Positions 6,892-7,107 of a stretch of 7,107 nt of DNA are shown here, piece by piece. How positions within the stretch are numbered: the stretch's first letter is position 1; each line of letters opens with the position of its first letter. The DNA lies in assembly GCA_012032975.1 (NCBI GenBank), contig JAAUPU010000137.1, positions 1-7,107 on the forward strand. Direction: 5' to 3'. The DNA is from Caldilineaceae bacterium (GTDB lineage: Bacteria; Chloroflexota; Anaerolineae; Caldilineales; Caldilineaceae). The notes under the pieces are model-generated. The model had not been told where the DNA came from and searched no databases. It saw only the letters and a program-made list of their open reading frames with translations. A program made the position numbers and the translations under genes.

Positions 6892-7107
6892 TCAGCGCAC
6901 GACCAGCGGCAAGTAGATCACTGACTTCGTTTCATCCAGCGTCGGCAAGGTGCGCGGCGCATTCTCGTCCACGATGATTGTCGCGCTCGCACCGGGATTC
7001 TCCACGTCGCCGTAGCTGAAGAGACCCTCCCGCTCCATCACAAATCGATAGCTTTGGCCGGGGTCGAGCAGACCGCTGTCCCACGCGCCTGGGTCGCGCC
7101 GCCGGGG
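6892..7107 (-). CDS. Cupredoxin-like secreted protein, C-terminal fragment with a YLPLVVR tail
   Basis: The last 71 residues of a minus-strand gene are visible; the start lies beyond the window. The stretch WDSGLLDPGQSYRFVMEREG followed by LFSYGDVENPGASATIIVDE follows the C-terminal pattern of plastocyanin/azurin-type cupredoxins (fdSGlL.pGq.y...f...G.y.Y.C..HP.M.G.i.V). Aligned on that pattern, the copper ligands are replaced: Cys by Asp, His by Asn and Met by Ala. Copper binding at this site is therefore unlikely. After a linker of about 20 residues the protein ends in VIYLPLVVR. Tails of this type recur, from memory, at the ends of exported Chloroflexota proteins, so an extracytoplasmic location is inferred. 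The stop (6894-6892) lies 16 bases beyond the palindrome. Another beta-sandwich domain with similar spacing remains possible. Confidence 0.62.
   Translation of the reverse strand, partial: PRRRDPGAWDSGLLDPGQSYRFVMEREGLFSYGDVENPGASATIIVDENAPRTLPTLDETKSVIYLPLVVR

Overview
The window comes from a GC-rich bacterium, most likely a member of the Chloroflexota (Anaerolineae/Caldilineae type). The family-level clues are a truncated secreted protein ending in a YLPLVVR-type tail, a palindrome with GGGCGAAA / TTTCGCCC arms between genes, and a CACGAAG/CTTCGTG repeat between genes. The lineage call is inference from recalled features of that phylum, not from a search.

Layout. Positions 1-801 (minus) hold mutY, the A/G-specific adenine DNA glycosylase, cut off at the window edge. 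Upstream of it is a strong terminator-like hairpin (806-857), then a 67-residue zinc-ribbon membrane protein (911-1114, minus). A divergent intergenic region (1115-1461) carries a 74-bp inverted repeat built from 10-bp units. On the plus strand follow the three glycolate oxidase components in the order glcF (1462-2759), glcD (2868 onward) and glcE (to 5449). Four bases later comes a MalF-type ABC permease that appears to be a two-half fusion (5454-6853). A palindrome (6850-6876) separates it from a convergent minus-strand gene (6892-7107) encoding the C-terminus of a cupredoxin-like secreted protein.

How the genes work together. GlcD and GlcE are FAD-domain subunits and GlcF is the iron-sulfur subunit of the membrane-associated enzyme that oxidises glycolate to glyoxylate and passes electrons to the respiratory chain. 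GlcD and GlcE appear to be joined in one frame with no stop between them, which would give a polypeptide of about 860 residues. The tightly linked permease has no ATPase or binding-protein partner in view, so its substrate is unknown.

The most striking property of the window is that nearly every gene is interrupted by single-base indels although protein similarity continues cleanly in the next frame: mutY near 176-178, glcF at 2055-2059, glcD near 3084, glcE near 4448-4450 and 5287-5288, and the permease near 6343-6344. Several sit in short homopolymers, and the 6850-6876 palindrome is also one base short of perfect. This pattern fits uncorrected sequencing or assembly errors better than gene decay. 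I saw no RNA genes, CRISPR array, insertion sequence or clear new defence-type system.
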